A stretch of DNA of 64,000 bases. It comes from Gluconacetobacter diazotrophicus PA1 5 (GTDB lineage Bacteria; Pseudomonadota; Alphaproteobacteria; Acetobacterales; Acetobacteraceae). Below the pieces are notes generated by a model. The model was not told where the DNA came from, ran no database searches, and saw only the letters and a program-made list of their open reading frames with translations. Shown in pieces: positions 51,354 through 61,159 of this stretch. Where the stretch lies: NCBI RefSeq assembly GCF_000021325.1, contig NC_011365.1, forward strand, positions 124,001 to 188,000, written 5' to 3'. The stretch's first letter is position 1, and every line of letters begins with the position of its first letter. Made by a program: the position numbers and the translations under genes.

Positions 51354-52364
51354 ATGGGCGAAACTCGGAAATCCGCGACAGAGGCCGGACGCAACAGTCC
51401 GTCGATGAGCAAGGAAGACCTGACGCGCGCCTTTCATGACATGGTGCTGATCCGCCGGTTCGAGGAACGGGCCGGCCAGCTTTATGGCATGGGGCTGATC
51501 GGCGGCTTCTGCCATCTGTATATCGGCCAGGAAGCCGTGGTCGTCGGCGTGCAGATGGAGCTGAAGCAGGGGGACAAGATCATCACCTCCTACCGCGACC
51601 ATGGGCAGATGCTGGCCGCCGGCATGGACCCGCGCGGCGTGATGGCCGAACTGACCGGGCGCGAGGGCGGCTATTCCCGCGGCAAGGGCGGGTCGATGCA
51701 CATGTTCTCGTCCGAGAAGCATTTCTATGGCGGGCACGGCATCGTCGGCGCCCAGGTGTCGCTGGGTATCGGTCTGGCCTTCGCCAACAAGTATCGCGGC
51801 ACGGACGAGGTCTCGATCGCCTATTTCGGCGAGGGCGCGTCCAGCCAGGGTCAGGTCTATGAAAGCTTCAACCTGGCGGCCCTTCACAAGCTGCCCTGCG
51901 TATTCGTGCTGGAAAACAACCATTACGGCATGGGTACCAGCGTCGAGCGGTCGTCGGCGTCCAAGGAATTGTGGCGCAATGGCGAGCCCTGGGGCATCCC
52001 GGGCCGTCAGGTCGACGGCATGGATGTCGAGGCCGTGCGCGACGCGGCGCGCGAGGCGATCGAACATTGCCGGCAGGGCAAGGGACCGTACCTGCTGGAG
52101 ATGACGACCTATCGCTATCGCGGCCATTCGATGTCCGACCCGGCGAAGTACCGCCCCCGCTCCGAAGTGGACGAGATGCGGAAGAATCATGACCCGATCG
52201 ATCGGGTACGCAAGGAACTGCTGGCCATGGGCGTCGGGGAAGCCGAACTGAAGACGATCGAGGACAAGGTGAAGGAAGTGGTCGTGGACGCCGCCGATTT
52301 CGCGCAGACCAGCCCGGAGCCCGATCCAGCGGAATTGTGGACCGACGTGCTGGTGGAGGGCTGA
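51354..52364 (+). CDS. pdhA: Pyruvate dehydrogenase E1 component subunit alpha
   Basis: 336 residues. RRFEERAGQLYGMGLIGGFCHLY, GKGGSMHMF and the phosphorylation-loop-like region YRYRGHSMSDPAKYR fit PDH E1-alpha. The TPP/Mg2+ motif reads GEGASSQGQ with ENN further on; most PDH proteins have GDGASN or GDGAAN. Branched-chain E1-alpha proteins have GEGA, so the site can still work. First gene of the PDH operon; GGGAGC precedes the ATG. Confidence 0.95.
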   Translation: MGETRKSATEAGRNSPSMSKEDLTRAFHDMVLIRRFEERAGQLYGMGLIGGFCHLYIGQEAVVVGVQMELKQGDKIITSYRDHGQMLAAGMDPRGVMAELTGREGGYSRGKGGSMHMFSSEKHFYGGHGIVGAQVSLGIGLAFANKYRGTDEVSIAYFGEGASSQGQVYESFNLAALHKLPCVFVLENNHYGMGTSVERSSASKELWRNGEPWGIPGRQVDGMDVEAVRDAAREAIEHCRQGKGPYLLEMTTYRYRGHSMSDPAKYRPRSEVDEMRKNHDPIDRVRKELLAMGVGEAELKTIEDKVKEVVVDAADFAQTSPEPDPAELWTDVLVEG

Positions 52365-52367
52365 GCG

Positions 52368-53714
52368 ATGACGCAGATCCTGATGCCGGCGCTTTCGCCC
52401 ACCATGACCGAGGGCAAGCTGGCCCGCTGGCTGAAGACGACCGGCGACCATGTCGCCGCCGGGGACGTGATCGCGGAAATCGAGACCGACAAGGCGACGA
52501 TGGAAGTCGAGGCCGTGGACGAGGGGACGCTGGGCGATATCCTGATCCCCGAAGGCACCGAGAACGTCCCGGTCAACACGCCGATCGCAACCCTGCAGTC
52601 CGAGGGCGGTGCCGCGGCCCCCGCGGCGGCACCGGCCGCGAAGGCCCCGGCACCCCAGGCCGCTGCGGCGCCGGCCGCGCCGCAGCCGGTCTCGCCCGTG
52701 GCGGCTCCCGTCGCGGCGCCTGAGAAGGATTGGGGCGAGACCGCCGAAATCACCGTGCGCGAAGCCCTGCGCGACGCCATGGCCGCCGAACTGCGCCGCG
52801 ACCAGGACGTGTTCCTGATCGGCGAGGAAGTCGCGCAGTACCAGGGCGCCTACAAGGTGTCGCAGGGCCTGCTGGACGAATTCGGCGAAAAGCGCGTGAT
52901 CGACACCCCGATCACCGAACAGGGCTTCACCGGCATGGCGGTCGGCGCGGCGCTGACGGGCCTGAAGCCGATCGTCGAATTCATGACCATGAATTTCGCG
53001 ATGCAGGCGATCGACCAGATCATCAATTCGGCCGCCAAGACCCGCTACATGTCCGGCGGCCAGATGTCCTGCCCGATCGTCTTCCGTGGCCCCAACGGGG
53101 CGGCGGCCCGCGTGGGTGCCCAGCATTCGCAGTGCTATGCCAGCTGGTACGGCCACGTGCCGGGGCTGAAGGTGGTGGCGCCGTGGTCGGCGGCCGACGC
53201 CAAGGGCATGCTGCGCGCCGCCATCCGCGACCCGAACCCGGTCATCGTGCTGGAAAACGAGATCCTGTACGGCCAGAAGTTCCCGTGCCCGGTGGACGAG
53301 GATTTCATCCTGCCGATCGGCCGCGCCAAGGTCGAGCGCGAGGGCAGGGACGTGACCATCGTCACCTTCTCGATCATGGTCGGCACGGCGCTGGAAGCCG
53401 CGGCGATCCTGGCCGAGCAGGGGATCGAGGCCGAGGTCATCAACCTGCGCACCATCCGCCCGCTGGATATCGAAACCATCGTGGCCAGCGTGAAGAAGAC
53501 CAGCCGCCTGGTCTGCGTCGAGGAAGGCTGGCCGTTCGCGGGGATCGGCGCCGAAGTGTCGATGCAGGTCATCGAACATGCGTTCGACTATCTGGACGCG
53601 CCGCCTGCGCGGGTCGCCGGTGCCGACGTGCCGATGCCCTTCGCCGCCAATCTTGAGAAGCTGGCCCTTCCCAACCCGACCTGGGTGGTGGATGCGGTCC
53701 GCAAGCTGGTCTGA
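52368..53714 (+). CDS. pdhB: Pyruvate dehydrogenase E1 component subunit beta, with N-terminal lipoyl domain
   Basis: 448 residues. Residues 1-80 are a lipoyl domain ([19 protein letters not shown], lipoyl Lys in [15 protein letters not shown]), then an Ala/Pro linker, then E1-beta ([40 protein letters not shown]). A lipoyl domain on E1-beta is known in several alphaproteobacteria. It starts 3 bp after pdhA. Confidence 0.95.
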   Translation: MTQILMPALSPTMTEGKLARWLKTTGDHVAAGDVIAEIETDKATMEVEAVDEGTLGDILIPEGTENVPVNTPIATLQSEGGAAAPAAAPAAKAPAPQAAAAPAAPQPVSPVAAPVAAPEKDWGETAEITVREALRDAMAAELRRDQDVFLIGEEVAQYQGAYKVSQGLLDEFGEKRVIDTPITEQGFTGMAVGAALTGLKPIVEFMTMNFAMQAIDQIINSAAKTRYMSGGQMSCPIVFRGPNGAAARVGAQHSQCYASWYGHVPGLKVVAPWSAADAKGMLRAAIRDPNPVIVLENEILYGQKFPCPVDEDFILPIGRAKVEREGRDVTIVTFSIMVGTALEAAAILAEQGIEAEVINLRTIRPLDIETIVASVKKTSRLVCVEEGWPFAGIGAEVSMQVIEHAFDYLDAPPARVAGADVPMPFAANLEKLALPNPTWVVDAVRKLV

Positions 53715-53726
53715 GGGAGCAGCGCG

Positions 53727-55001
53727 ATGTCCGTGAATATCCTGATGCCGGCGCTGTCGCCGACGATGACCGAGGGCAAGCTGTCCCGCTGGCTGAAGAA
53801 GGAAGGCGACGCGATCCATTCCGGCGACGTGATCGCCGAGATCGAGACCGACAAGGCGACGATGGAGGTCGAGGCCGTGGATGACGGCCTGCTGGGCCGC
53901 ATCCTGGTTTCCGAAGGCACCGAAGGGGTGAAGGTCAACGCGCCGATCGCCATCGTGGTGGCGGAAGGCGAGAGCGTTCCCGATGACGCAGCCCCCGTGG
54001 CGGCTGCTCCGGCGGCGGCTCCCGTGGCGGCGGCCCCGGTTTCCGAGGCCAAGGCACCGGCGATCGCGGCCGCCCCGGCCGTGCCCCAGGGCGCGGCGCC
54101 GGCTCCGGCCCAGGGCACGCGCGTCTTCGCGTCGCCGTTGGCGCGGCGCATCGCGGCGCAGAAGGGGATCGACCTGTCCGGCGTGAAGGGCAGCGGCCCG
54201 AATGGCCGGATCGTGCGTCGCGACGTCGAATCCGCGACGGCGGCGCCCGTGGCGGCCCCGGTACCATCCCCGGCACCGTCCGCCCCGGCCGCAGCGATCG
54301 AGGCGCCGCATACCGCCGTGCCGAACTCGACCATCCGCAAGGTCATCGCCCGGCGGCTGACCGAGGCGAAGTCGACCATCCCGCATTTCTACGTGGCGAT
54401 GGATGTGGAACTGGACGCGCTGCTGGACCTGCGGGCGAAGCTGAACGCGGCCTCGCCGGCCGAGGGGCCGGGAGCGTTCAAGCTGTCGGTCAACGACATG
54501 CTGATCAAGGCGGTGGCGGTAACCCTGCGCCGGGTGCCGAAGGTCAATGCATCCTATACCGAGGACGCGACGATCCTGTACGACGATGTCGATGTCTCGG
54601 TCGCCGTGTCGATCGCCGATGGGCTGATCACGCCGATCGTGCGCCAGGCCGACCGCAAGTCGCTGCGCGAGATCAGCGAGGACGCGAAGGATCTGATCAC
54701 CCGCGCCCGTGCCGGCAAGCTGAAGCCGCAGGAATTTCAGGGCGGATCGTTCTCGATCTCGAACATGGGCATGTATGGGGTGAAGGAATTCTCGGCCATC
54801 ATCAATCCGCCCCAGGCCGCCATCCTGGCCATCGCGGCGGCTGAGAAGCGCGCCGTGGTCAAGGACGACGCAATCCGGATCGCCACCGTGATGACGGTGA
54901 CGCTGTCGGTCGATCATCGCGTCGTCGACGGCGCCCTGGCCGCCGAATGGGTTTCGACCTTCCGCTCGGTGGTCGAATCGCCGCTGAGCCTGGTGGTCTG
55001 A
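53727..55001 (+). CDS. pdhC: Dihydrolipoamide acetyltransferase (PDH E2)
   Basis: 424 residues. Lipoyl domain (lipoyl Lys in [15 protein letters not shown]), Ala/Pro linker, E1/E3-binding domain (FASPLARRIAAQKGIDLSGV, GRIVRRDVE), second linker and catalytic domain with FSISNMGMYGVKEFSAIINP and active-site DHRVVDG. It moves acetyl to CoA and forms the core of the complex. The lipoyl domain is nearly the same as that on PdhB. Confidence 0.95.
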   Translation: MSVNILMPALSPTMTEGKLSRWLKKEGDAIHSGDVIAEIETDKATMEVEAVDDGLLGRILVSEGTEGVKVNAPIAIVVAEGESVPDDAAPVAAAPAAAPVAAAPVSEAKAPAIAAAPAVPQGAAPAPAQGTRVFASPLARRIAAQKGIDLSGVKGSGPNGRIVRRDVESATAAPVAAPVPSPAPSAPAAAIEAPHTAVPNSTIRKVIARRLTEAKSTIPHFYVAMDVELDALLDLRAKLNAASPAEGPGAFKLSVNDMLIKAVAVTLRRVPKVNASYTEDATILYDDVDVSVAVSIADGLITPIVRQADRKSLREISEDAKDLITRARAGKLKPQEFQGGSFSISNMGMYGVKEFSAIINPPQAAILAIAAAEKRAVVKDDAIRIATVMTVTLSVDHRVVDGALAAEWVSTFRSVVESPLSLVV

Positions 55002-55013
55002 GGAACGCAGTTC

Positions 55014-56423
55014 ATGAGCAAGACAGAGTTCGATATCGTCGTCATCGGCGGCGGTCCGGGTGGCTATGTCGCCGCCATCCGGGCGGCCCAGCTTGGGCTC
55101 AGCACCGCCGTGGTCGAAGCCAACCACCTGGGCGGCATCTGCCTCAACTGGGGCTGCATTCCCACCAAGGCGCTGCTGCGGTCGTCGGAAATCAACCACC
55201 TGCTGCATAATCTGGGCGAATTCGGCTTCGCCGCCGACAATGTCCGCTTCGACCTGGACAAGGTGGTCAAACGCTCGCGCAAGGTCGCGGGCCAGCTTTC
55301 GGCCGGCGTCGCGCATCTGCTGAAGAAGAACAAGGTCCCGGTGTTCGACGGTTTCGGCAAGCTGGCGGGCACGTCCGGCGGCCGCCGCAAGATCGAGGTC
55401 ACCAAGGACGGCAAGCCGGTCGCGACGCTGAGCGCCGCGAACGTCATCCTGGCGACCGGGGCCCGGGCCCGGGTCCTGCCGGGGCTGGAGCCGGACGGCA
55501 AGCTGATCTGGTCCTATCGCGAAGCGATGGTACCCACCGAAATGCCGAAACGGCTGCTGGTGGTGGGGTCGGGCGCGATCGGCATCGAATTCGCGTCCTT
55601 CTACCGCAACATGGGCGCCGAGGTGACGGTCGTCGAAGTCCTGGACCGCATCCTGCCGGTCGAGGACGAAGAGATCAGCGCGCTGGCGCACAAGGCCTTC
55701 GTCAAGCAGGGTTTCACCTTGCTGACGGGGGCGAAGATCGGCCCGATCCGCAAGAACGGTGACAGCGTCAGCCTGTCGGTCGAAGCGGGCGGCAAGACCC
55801 ACGACATCACGGTCGATCGCGTGATTTCAGCGGTCGGCATCGTGGGCAATGTGGAGAATATCGGCCTGGAGGGCACGGCGATCCAGGTCGACCGCACCCA
55901 CATCAAGGTCGATGCCTATTGCCGGACCGGCGAGCCCGGGGTGTATGCCATCGGCGACATCGCGGGGCCGCCATGGCTGGCGCACAAGGCCAGCCATGAA
56001 GGCGTGATGTGCGTCGAGGCGATCGCCGGGCGCCACGTCCACCCGATCGACCCGCGGAACATTCCCGGGTGCACCTACTGCCGTCCACAGGTCGCCTCGG
56101 TCGGGATGACCGAGGCCGCGGCGAAGGCGGCGGGCCATACGGTGCGCGTCGGGCGCTTTCCCTTCATCGGCAATGGCAAGGCCATCGCGATGGGAGAGCC
56201 CGAGGGCCTGGTCAAGACGGTGTTCGACGCCAAGACGGGCGAATTGCTGGGCGCGCACATGATCGGGGCCGAGGTCACGGAAATGATCCAGGGCTACGTC
56301 ATCGCCCGGACGTCGGAGCTGACCGACGCCGAGTTGAAGGAAACGGTCTTTCCGCACCCCACCATATCCGAGGCGATGCACGAGGCGGTTCTGGCGGCCT
56401 ATGACGGGGCGCTGCATATCTGA
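55014..56423 (+). CDS. lpd: Dihydrolipoyl dehydrogenase (E3)
   Basis: 469 residues. FAD motif VVIGGGPGGYVAAIRAAQLG, redox disulfide in GGICLNWGCIPTKALL, NAD motif VVGSGAIGIEFASFYRNMG, and the C-terminal His-Glu in FPHPTISEAMHEA. It re-oxidises lipoyl groups of PDH. It follows pdhC by 12 bp. A palindromic repeat lies just after the stop, before lipA. Confidence 0.96.
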   Translation: MSKTEFDIVVIGGGPGGYVAAIRAAQLGLSTAVVEANHLGGICLNWGCIPTKALLRSSEINHLLHNLGEFGFAADNVRFDLDKVVKRSRKVAGQLSAGVAHLLKKNKVPVFDGFGKLAGTSGGRRKIEVTKDGKPVATLSAANVILATGARARVLPGLEPDGKLIWSYREAMVPTEMPKRLLVVGSGAIGIEFASFYRNMGAEVTVVEVLDRILPVEDEEISALAHKAFVKQGFTLLTGAKIGPIRKNGDSVSLSVEAGGKTHDITVDRVISAVGIVGNVENIGLEGTAIQVDRTHIKVDAYCRTGEPGVYAIGDIAGPPWLAHKASHEGVMCVEAIAGRHVHPIDPRNIPGCTYCRPQVASVGMTEAAAKAAGHTVRVGRFPFIGNGKAIAMGEPEGLVKTVFDAKTGELLGAHMIGAEVTEMIQGYVIARTSELTDAELKETVFPHPTISEAMHEAVLAAYDGALHI

Positions 56424-56430
56424 AAGCCTG

Positions 56431-56579
56431 CCCGCAAATGCGCGCTGGCGGCGATCCTACGCGCGTTTCCTGTGCTCCGGTGCTCACGGCCTTCAAGGCC
56501 GCTCCGCTCCGGTGCGCGGAAACACACGCCGGGCGCGGCCCTGGCGGGCCGCTCTCACTCGCCAGCCCACATTTGCGGT
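56431..56579. repeat. Dispersed palindromic repeat, copy 2
   Basis: Between lpd and lipA. The ends CCGCAAATG (from 56432) and CATTTGCGG (to 56578) are perfect inverted arms, followed inward by CTGGCG / CGCCAG. A small inner hairpin GGCC-TTCAA-GGCC lies at about 56489-56501. The ends match the element at 20569-20653. It is longer than copy 1 because the middle is different. Confidence 0.75.
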
Positions 56580-56728
56580 CAGGCTCTGAACTGCGCTCCG
56601 CCGGCCTCCTCTCGCCGGGGGCTCCTGTGCTTGTGATCGCGGGCGGGCGGGCAAGGGGGATGTTTGCTTGACGCGTTCCCCGCAACGTTCCACTTCTGCT
56701 TGTCTGCTGTTTTTCTGGGTTTGCCGCC

Positions 56729-57718
56729 ATGCCAACGCGCCTGTTGATCGACCATAGAAAGGGCGGGGTTTCCGTCCGCCATCCGGAAAAGGCGCACCGG
56801 CCGGACAACCCGATCGCGCGCAAGCCCGACTGGATCCGCGTCAGGGCGCCGAACCATCCGGTCTACCAGGAAACCCGTGCCCTGATGCGCGAGCAGAATC
56901 TGGTGACGGTGTGCGAGGAAGCGGCCTGCCCGAATATCGGCGAATGCTGGTCGCAGCGGCATGCCACCATGATGATCATGGGCGAGATCTGCACCCGCGC
57001 CTGCGCCTTCTGCAACGTGACCACGGGCATGCCCAACCCCCTGGACGCCGACGAGCCTGCCCGCGTGGGTGACGCGGTGGCCAAGCTGGGGCTGCGGCAT
57101 GTGGTGATCACCTCGGTCGATCGCGACGACCTGCCCGATGGCGGGGCTGCGCATTTCGCCCGGGTCATCGCCGCGATCCGCGCGCAGGCGCCCGAGACGA
57201 CGATCGAGATCCTGACCCCCGATTTCCTGCGCAAGCGCGGCGCGCTGGAGGTCGTGGTGTCGGCGCGTCCCGATGTCTTCAATCACAATCTGGAAACCGT
57301 GCCGCGCCTGTATCCGGGCATCCGGCCCGGCGCGCGCTATTACCAGTCCCTGCGCCTGCTGGACGATGTGAAGCGCCTGGACCCGTCGATCTTCACCAAA
57401 TCCGGCCTGATGGTCGGACTGGGCGAGGAACGGGCGGAAATCCTGCAGGTCATGGACGACCTGCGCGTGGCCGATGTCGATTTCATCACCATGGGGCAGT
57501 ATCTGCAGCCGACGGTGAAGCATGCGGCGGTCCGGGATTTCGTCACCCCCGACGAATTTGCCGATTATGCCGCGATGGCGCGCGCCAAGGGCTTCCTGCA
57601 GGTCAGCGCCTCGCCCCTGACAAGGTCGTCCTATCACGCCGATTCCGACTTCGCGGAACTGCGCGCCGCGCGCGAGGCCCGACTGGCCGCATCGCGCGTC
57701 GGGACGGAGACCCCCTGA
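56729..57718 (+). CDS. lipA: Lipoyl synthase
   Basis: 329 residues. A radical-SAM enzyme that puts two sulfurs into octanoyl groups laid down by LipB. Auxiliary cluster Cys in [14 protein letters not shown], radical-SAM cluster [10 protein letters not shown], and the C-terminal TRSSYHAD with the conserved Ser. Length is normal. It follows the PDH operon, fitting its role in PDH lipoylation. Its stop shares one base with the next ATG. Confidence 0.96.
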   Translation: MPTRLLIDHRKGGVSVRHPEKAHRPDNPIARKPDWIRVRAPNHPVYQETRALMREQNLVTVCEEAACPNIGECWSQRHATMMIMGEICTRACAFCNVTTGMPNPLDADEPARVGDAVAKLGLRHVVITSVDRDDLPDGGAAHFARVIAAIRAQAPETTIEILTPDFLRKRGALEVVVSARPDVFNHNLETVPRLYPGIRPGARYYQSLRLLDDVKRLDPSIFTKSGLMVGLGEERAEILQVMDDLRVADVDFITMGQYLQPTVKHAAVRDFVTPDEFADYAAMARAKGFLQVSASPLTRSSYHADSDFAELRAAREARLAASRVGTETP

Positions 57719-58212
57719 TGCCGACACATGCGGAACGCCGTCTGATTGCCTATTCGGTGGAGCAATTGTTCGACCTGGTGGCCGATGTCGGCAAATACCC
57801 GCATTTCCTGCCCTGGTGCGTCAATGCCCGGGTGCGAACCCGCACCGCCAGCGAACTGGTCGCGGACCTGACGATCGGCTTCGGTCCGTTTCGCGAAACC
57901 TTCACCAGCCGGGTGGATCTGGAACGCCCGTCGCGCATCCGCGTGCGCTACGAGAAGGGGCCGTTCCGCTACCTGAACAATGTCTGGACCTTCACCCCGG
58001 ACGAGCGGGGGTGCCAGGTCGATTTCTTCGTCGATTTCGAATTCCGTTCGCGCCTGCTGCAGGCCGCGATCGGCGTGGTGTTCAACGAGGCGGTGCGCCT
58101 GATGGTCTCGGCCTTCATTCGCCGCGCGCGTGAGGTGTACGGTCCGCCCGTCACCCGCACCACGCTGGCGCAACCGGCCCATGCGCAGCCCGCCGGAACC
58201 GGAAGTGCCTGA
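57718..58212 (+). CDS. RatA/COQ10-like ubiquinone-binding START-domain protein
   Basis: 164 residues. The SRPBCC fold pattern YSVEQLFDLVADVGKYPHFLPWC, then FKxR-like blocks and VDFEFRSRLLQAAIGVVFNEAV, matches the COQ10/RatA family. Relatives bind ubiquinone and support respiration; RatA has been called a ribosome toxin in E. coli. After lipA in alphaproteobacteria the COQ10-like role is more likely. It overlaps lipA by one base. Confidence 0.88.
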   Translation: MPTHAERRLIAYSVEQLFDLVADVGKYPHFLPWCVNARVRTRTASELVADLTIGFGPFRETFTSRVDLERPSRIRVRYEKGPFRYLNNVWTFTPDERGCQVDFFVDFEFRSRLLQAAIGVVFNEAVRLMVSAFIRRAREVYGPPVTRTTLAQPAHAQPAGTGSA

Positions 58213-58265
58213 CGGACGTTGCATTTCCGTCTGGACCTGTCCGTCTGGTTGAAGGAGCAATGCTG

Positions 58266-58592
58266 ATGAAGATGTCCCTTGGCGCTGCGTTTCTCGCTGT
58301 GGTGGTCGTTGCCACCGCCCCGGCGTTTGCCGCCACGCATCATCACAAGGGCCGCCATGGGGAACACCATGCGGACCATAAAATGAAAATGAACCAAAAA
58401 GGGTCCAACACGACCGAAGACCTGAACGCCAAGAGCCTGGACGCCGCCCGCGCCGGCACGCCGACGTCACCCGCCGCGCCCATGGGCGGCACATCCGCCA
58501 TGCCGTCCCCCACCGTTCCGGCGGGAACGGGCGTCACGGCCCCGCCGGCCGCCCCCGCGCCGTCGATGCCCAATCCGTCGAACGGTTACTGA
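58266..58592 (+). CDS. Small His-rich secreted protein
   Basis: About 108 residues, family not recognised. Signal peptide MKMSLGAAFLAVVVVATAPAFA, then THHHKGRHGEHHADHKMKMN, which holds eight His and could bind metal, and then a Pro/Ala/Thr/Ser-rich low-complexity tail ending PSNGY. GAAGGAG at 58251-58257 serves the ATG at 58266 well; the ATG at 58260 is closer than usual. It is probably periplasmic. Confidence 0.75.
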   Translation: MKMSLGAAFLAVVVVATAPAFAATHHHKGRHGEHHADHKMKMNQKGSNTTEDLNAKSLDAARAGTPTSPAAPMGGTSAMPSPTVPAGTGVTAPPAAPAPSMPNPSNGY

Positions 58593-58657
58593 TCCTGGCC
58601 GCGCATCCTGGTCCGTGACCGGTATGCGCGGTCCTCACGCTCCATCCGGAGCCGATT

Positions 58658-58682
58658 GCGATTGGGTCGACGACCCAATCGC
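58658..58682. repeat. Perfect hairpin between the His-rich gene and mop
   Basis: GCGATTGGGTCG (58658-58669), one central base and its exact complement (58671-58682). It lies between two convergent genes and may stop transcription from both, although no T-run follows on either strand. Confidence 0.75.
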
Positions 58683-58707
58683 ATAAAGTAACCGATCACA
58701 ACGTGTT

Positions 58708-58911
58708 TTAGACACCGACCATCACGTCGGACGCCTTGATGATGGCCGTTGCGTGCTCGCCGACCTTGAGCTTCAGGTCGGCCACGGCTTCGTTGGTAAT
58801 CGAGGCCGTAATGACCTTTCCGCCGATGTCGATACCAACATGCGACGTGGTAGCACCCTTGATGATCTCGGTTATCTTGCCGGAAATCTGGTTGCGTGCA
58901 CTTATTTTCAT
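58708..58911 (-). CDS. Molybdate-binding Mop protein (molbindin)
   Basis: 67 residues: one Mop/TOBE domain (SARNQISGKITEIIKGATTS, IDIGGKVITASITNEAV, HATAIIKASDVMVGV). Single-domain molbindins form hexamers that store or buffer molybdate in the cytosol. moaA, moeA and moaC are elsewhere in the window, but no molybdate transporter is next to it. A good AAGGGAGGAG ribosome site precedes the ATG. Confidence 0.93.
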   Translation of the reverse strand: MKISARNQISGKITEIIKGATTSHVGIDIGGKVITASITNEAVADLKLKVGEHATAIIKASDVMVGV

Positions 58912-58925
58912 CGTCTGTCTCCTCC

Positions 58926-58951
58926 CTTGGAATACGCTTTATTTTATTCCA
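58926..58951. promoter_or_regulatory. Inverted repeat upstream of mop
   Basis: TTGGAATA (58926-58933) and TATTCCAA (58944-58951) in an AT-rich stretch just before the mop gene. It may be an operator or part of the promoter. It does not look like the known ModE box. The AT-rich stretch continues to the first IS at 59008. Confidence 0.5.
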
Positions 58952-59803
58952 AAAAATACAGCCCCATCAATCATAATAATATCAGGATATTTAATTCCAC
59001 GTATTTAGAGCCTGTTTGGAAAGTCGCTGAAGTGTGATTCAAGCTCTGGATGTGGACGCCAGAGCAGAGAGGCCGCATGGCCAGGATTACCCGCAAGACG
59101 AAGCGTTATCCGTCTGATATGACGGAGGAGGAATGGGCGCGCATCGCGCCACTGATGCCCGAGCCGGGACGCACGGGGCGTCCGCGCGAGATCGAATTCC
59201 GCGAGGTGATCAACGCGGTTCGTTACCTGGTTCGATCCGGCTGCGGCTGGCGAATGCTGCCGATCCATTTCGGGCATTGGCGTACGGTCTATGGTTGGTT
59301 CAGGGAATTGGCCCGGCGGTTCCTGTTCCAGACCATTCATGATGTGGAACTGATGCTTGACCGGGAGCGCTCGGGCCGTGAAGCCAGCCCTTCGGCCGGA
59401 GTGATCGACAGCCAGAGCATCAAGGCGCCGCACGCGAAAACAAGAGGTTACGACGCTGGAAAGAAGATTGTCGGGCGCAAGCGGCATATCGCCGTGGATA
59501 CGGACGGACGCCTGCTGATGGTCAACCTGACGCCGGCGGACATCTCCGACAGCGCCGGAGCGCAGATGATCCTGGACGCGATCCGCAAGCGCTGGCCGTG
59601 GGTCAAGCATCTATTCGCGGACGGTGCCTATGACCGGCTCCAGTTGATGGACAAGGCTGCCTACCTGGACTTCGTCGTCGAGGTGATCCGTCGCAGGGAC
59701 GGAGCGAAAGGCTTTGAGGTTCTCCCCCGGCGCTGGGTCGTGGAGCGAACCTTCGGATGGATGACCCGATGGCGACGCCTCGTGCGCGATTACGAGCGTC
59801 GCA

Positions 59804-61159
59804 GGCTGTGTCCCGAGGTGTGGTGTAGGAGCACCGTTCCTCGAAGGGTTCGAGGTTATCAGGCGGCCACGGCGGGCAGGCTGATTGTGGGATTATGGCT
59901 GATGGCGGCCAGTCCTTCCAGCGTCATGTAACGTCGGCAGACCGCCCACTCGTCGTTCTGTTCGAGCATCAGCGCGCCGACGAGGCGGATAATGGCGGCA
60001 TCGTTGGGGAAAATGCCGATGACGTCGCAGCGACGCTTGATCTCCCTGTTCACCCGCTCGATCGGGTTCGTCGACGAGATTTGCGTCCAATGCTCCCGAG
60101 GAAAGCCCATGTAGGCAAGCACGTCCACTTCCGTCCGCTTCATGAATTCGGCCAGCTTCGGAAAGCCTTCGCGCAGCTTGTCGGTGACGTGCCGCCATTG
60201 GCGTGACGCATCCTCGGCGGTTTCCTGCGTGAAGATCGTGCGCAACAGGGCCGAGATGGCAGGACGCTGCTTCGCATGGGCATGGGCGAGCGCATTGCGC
60301 AGCCAGTGCACCCGGCAGCGTTGCAGGGTCGCATTGAACACGCGACCGGCCGCGGCCCGCAGTCCGGCATGCGCGTCGGCCACCACCAACTTCACGCCGC
60401 GCAGGCCGCGATCGGCCAGGGAGCGCAGGAAATCCGTCCAGAACGCTTCCGCTTCGGACGGTCCCGTCGCCACGCCGAGCACCTCACGACGGCCGTCCGT
60501 ATTTACGCCCACGGCGATTATCACGGCAATCGAGACAATCCGGCCACCCTGGCGCAGTTTCAGATAGGTGGCGTCGATCCAGAGATACGGCCATTCGCCC
60601 TCGATCGGCCGAGACAGGAAGCTGTTGACCCGTTCGTCGATCTCGCCCACCAGACGACTGACCTGGCTTTTGGAGATGCCCCCGGCGCCCATCGCGCGGA
60701 CGAGATCATCGACCGATCGCGTGGAAATACCCTGGACGTAGGCTTCCTGGATGACCGCCAGCAGTGCCTTTTCCGCCGTTTTCCGCGGCTCCAGGAAGGT
60801 CGGGAAATAGCTGCCCTTGCGTAGCTTCGGGATCGCAAGCTCCACCGTGCCCGCCCGGGTGTCCCAGTTCCGAGCGCGGTAGCCGTTGCGTTGGGTCGAG
60901 CGGGAGGCCGAACGCGCGCCAAGCGGCGCACCGGTCCGGGCCTCAACCTCCATCTCCATCATCCGATCGGCAGCGAACGCCAGCATCTCACGAACAAAAT
61001 CGCCATCCGACGCTTGCTCCACAAGCTCCAGCAGCGCCATCTTCTCGTCGGTCATCGTCAGGTCCTTCAGGTTCAGTTCGCACCCGAACCCTATCAAAGA
61101 CCGGCGATGGCCGCCTCAGCAGCCAGACTCGCTCCTACACCACACCTCGGGACACAGCC
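59804..61159 (-). mobile_element. IS256 family element nested in the IS5 element A
   Basis: 1,356 bp with perfect inverted ends of about 29 bp (left end GGCTGTGTCCCGAGGTGTGG). The 8-bp target repeat GCGTCGCA is present at 59796-59803 and 61160-61167. The repeat is exact, so the insertion is recent or has not changed since. It carries one intact transposase gene. Confidence 0.93.
59859..61055 (-). CDS. IS256 family transposase
   Basis: 398 residues. DDE catalytic residues in [22 protein letters not shown] and [13 protein letters not shown], with [12 protein letters not shown] and [12 protein letters not shown] typical of IS256 (Mutator type). The start at 61055 ([12 protein letters not shown]) gives the usual N-terminus. 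Frame and length look complete, so the element could still move. Confidence 0.93.
   Translation of the reverse strand: MTDEKMALLELVEQASDGDFVREMLAFAADRMMEMEVEARTGAPLGARSASRSTQRNGYRARNWDTRAGTVELAIPKLRKGSYFPTFLEPRKTAEKALLAVIQEAYVQGISTRSVDDLVRAMGAGGISKSQVSRLVGEIDERVNSFLSRPIEGEWPYLWIDATYLKLRQGGRIVSIAVIIAVGVNTDGRREVLGVATGPSEAEAFWTDFLRSLADRGLRGVKLVVADAHAGLRAAAGRVFNATLQRCRVHWLRNALAHAHAKQRPAISALLRTIFTQETAEDASRQWRHVTDKLREGFPKLAEFMKRTEVDVLAYMGFPREHWTQISSTNPIERVNREIKRRCDVIGIFPNDAAIIRLVGALMLEQNDEWAVCRRYMTLEGLAAISHNPTISLPAVAA

Noticed and set aside
51090-55802. A 1,570-codon open frame on the minus strand across the PDH operon
   Set aside because: It is antisense to pdhA, pdhB, pdhC and lpd, all of which have full family motifs. 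Its sequence is Arg/Gly/Asp-rich and repeats like a shadow of high-GC coding DNA.
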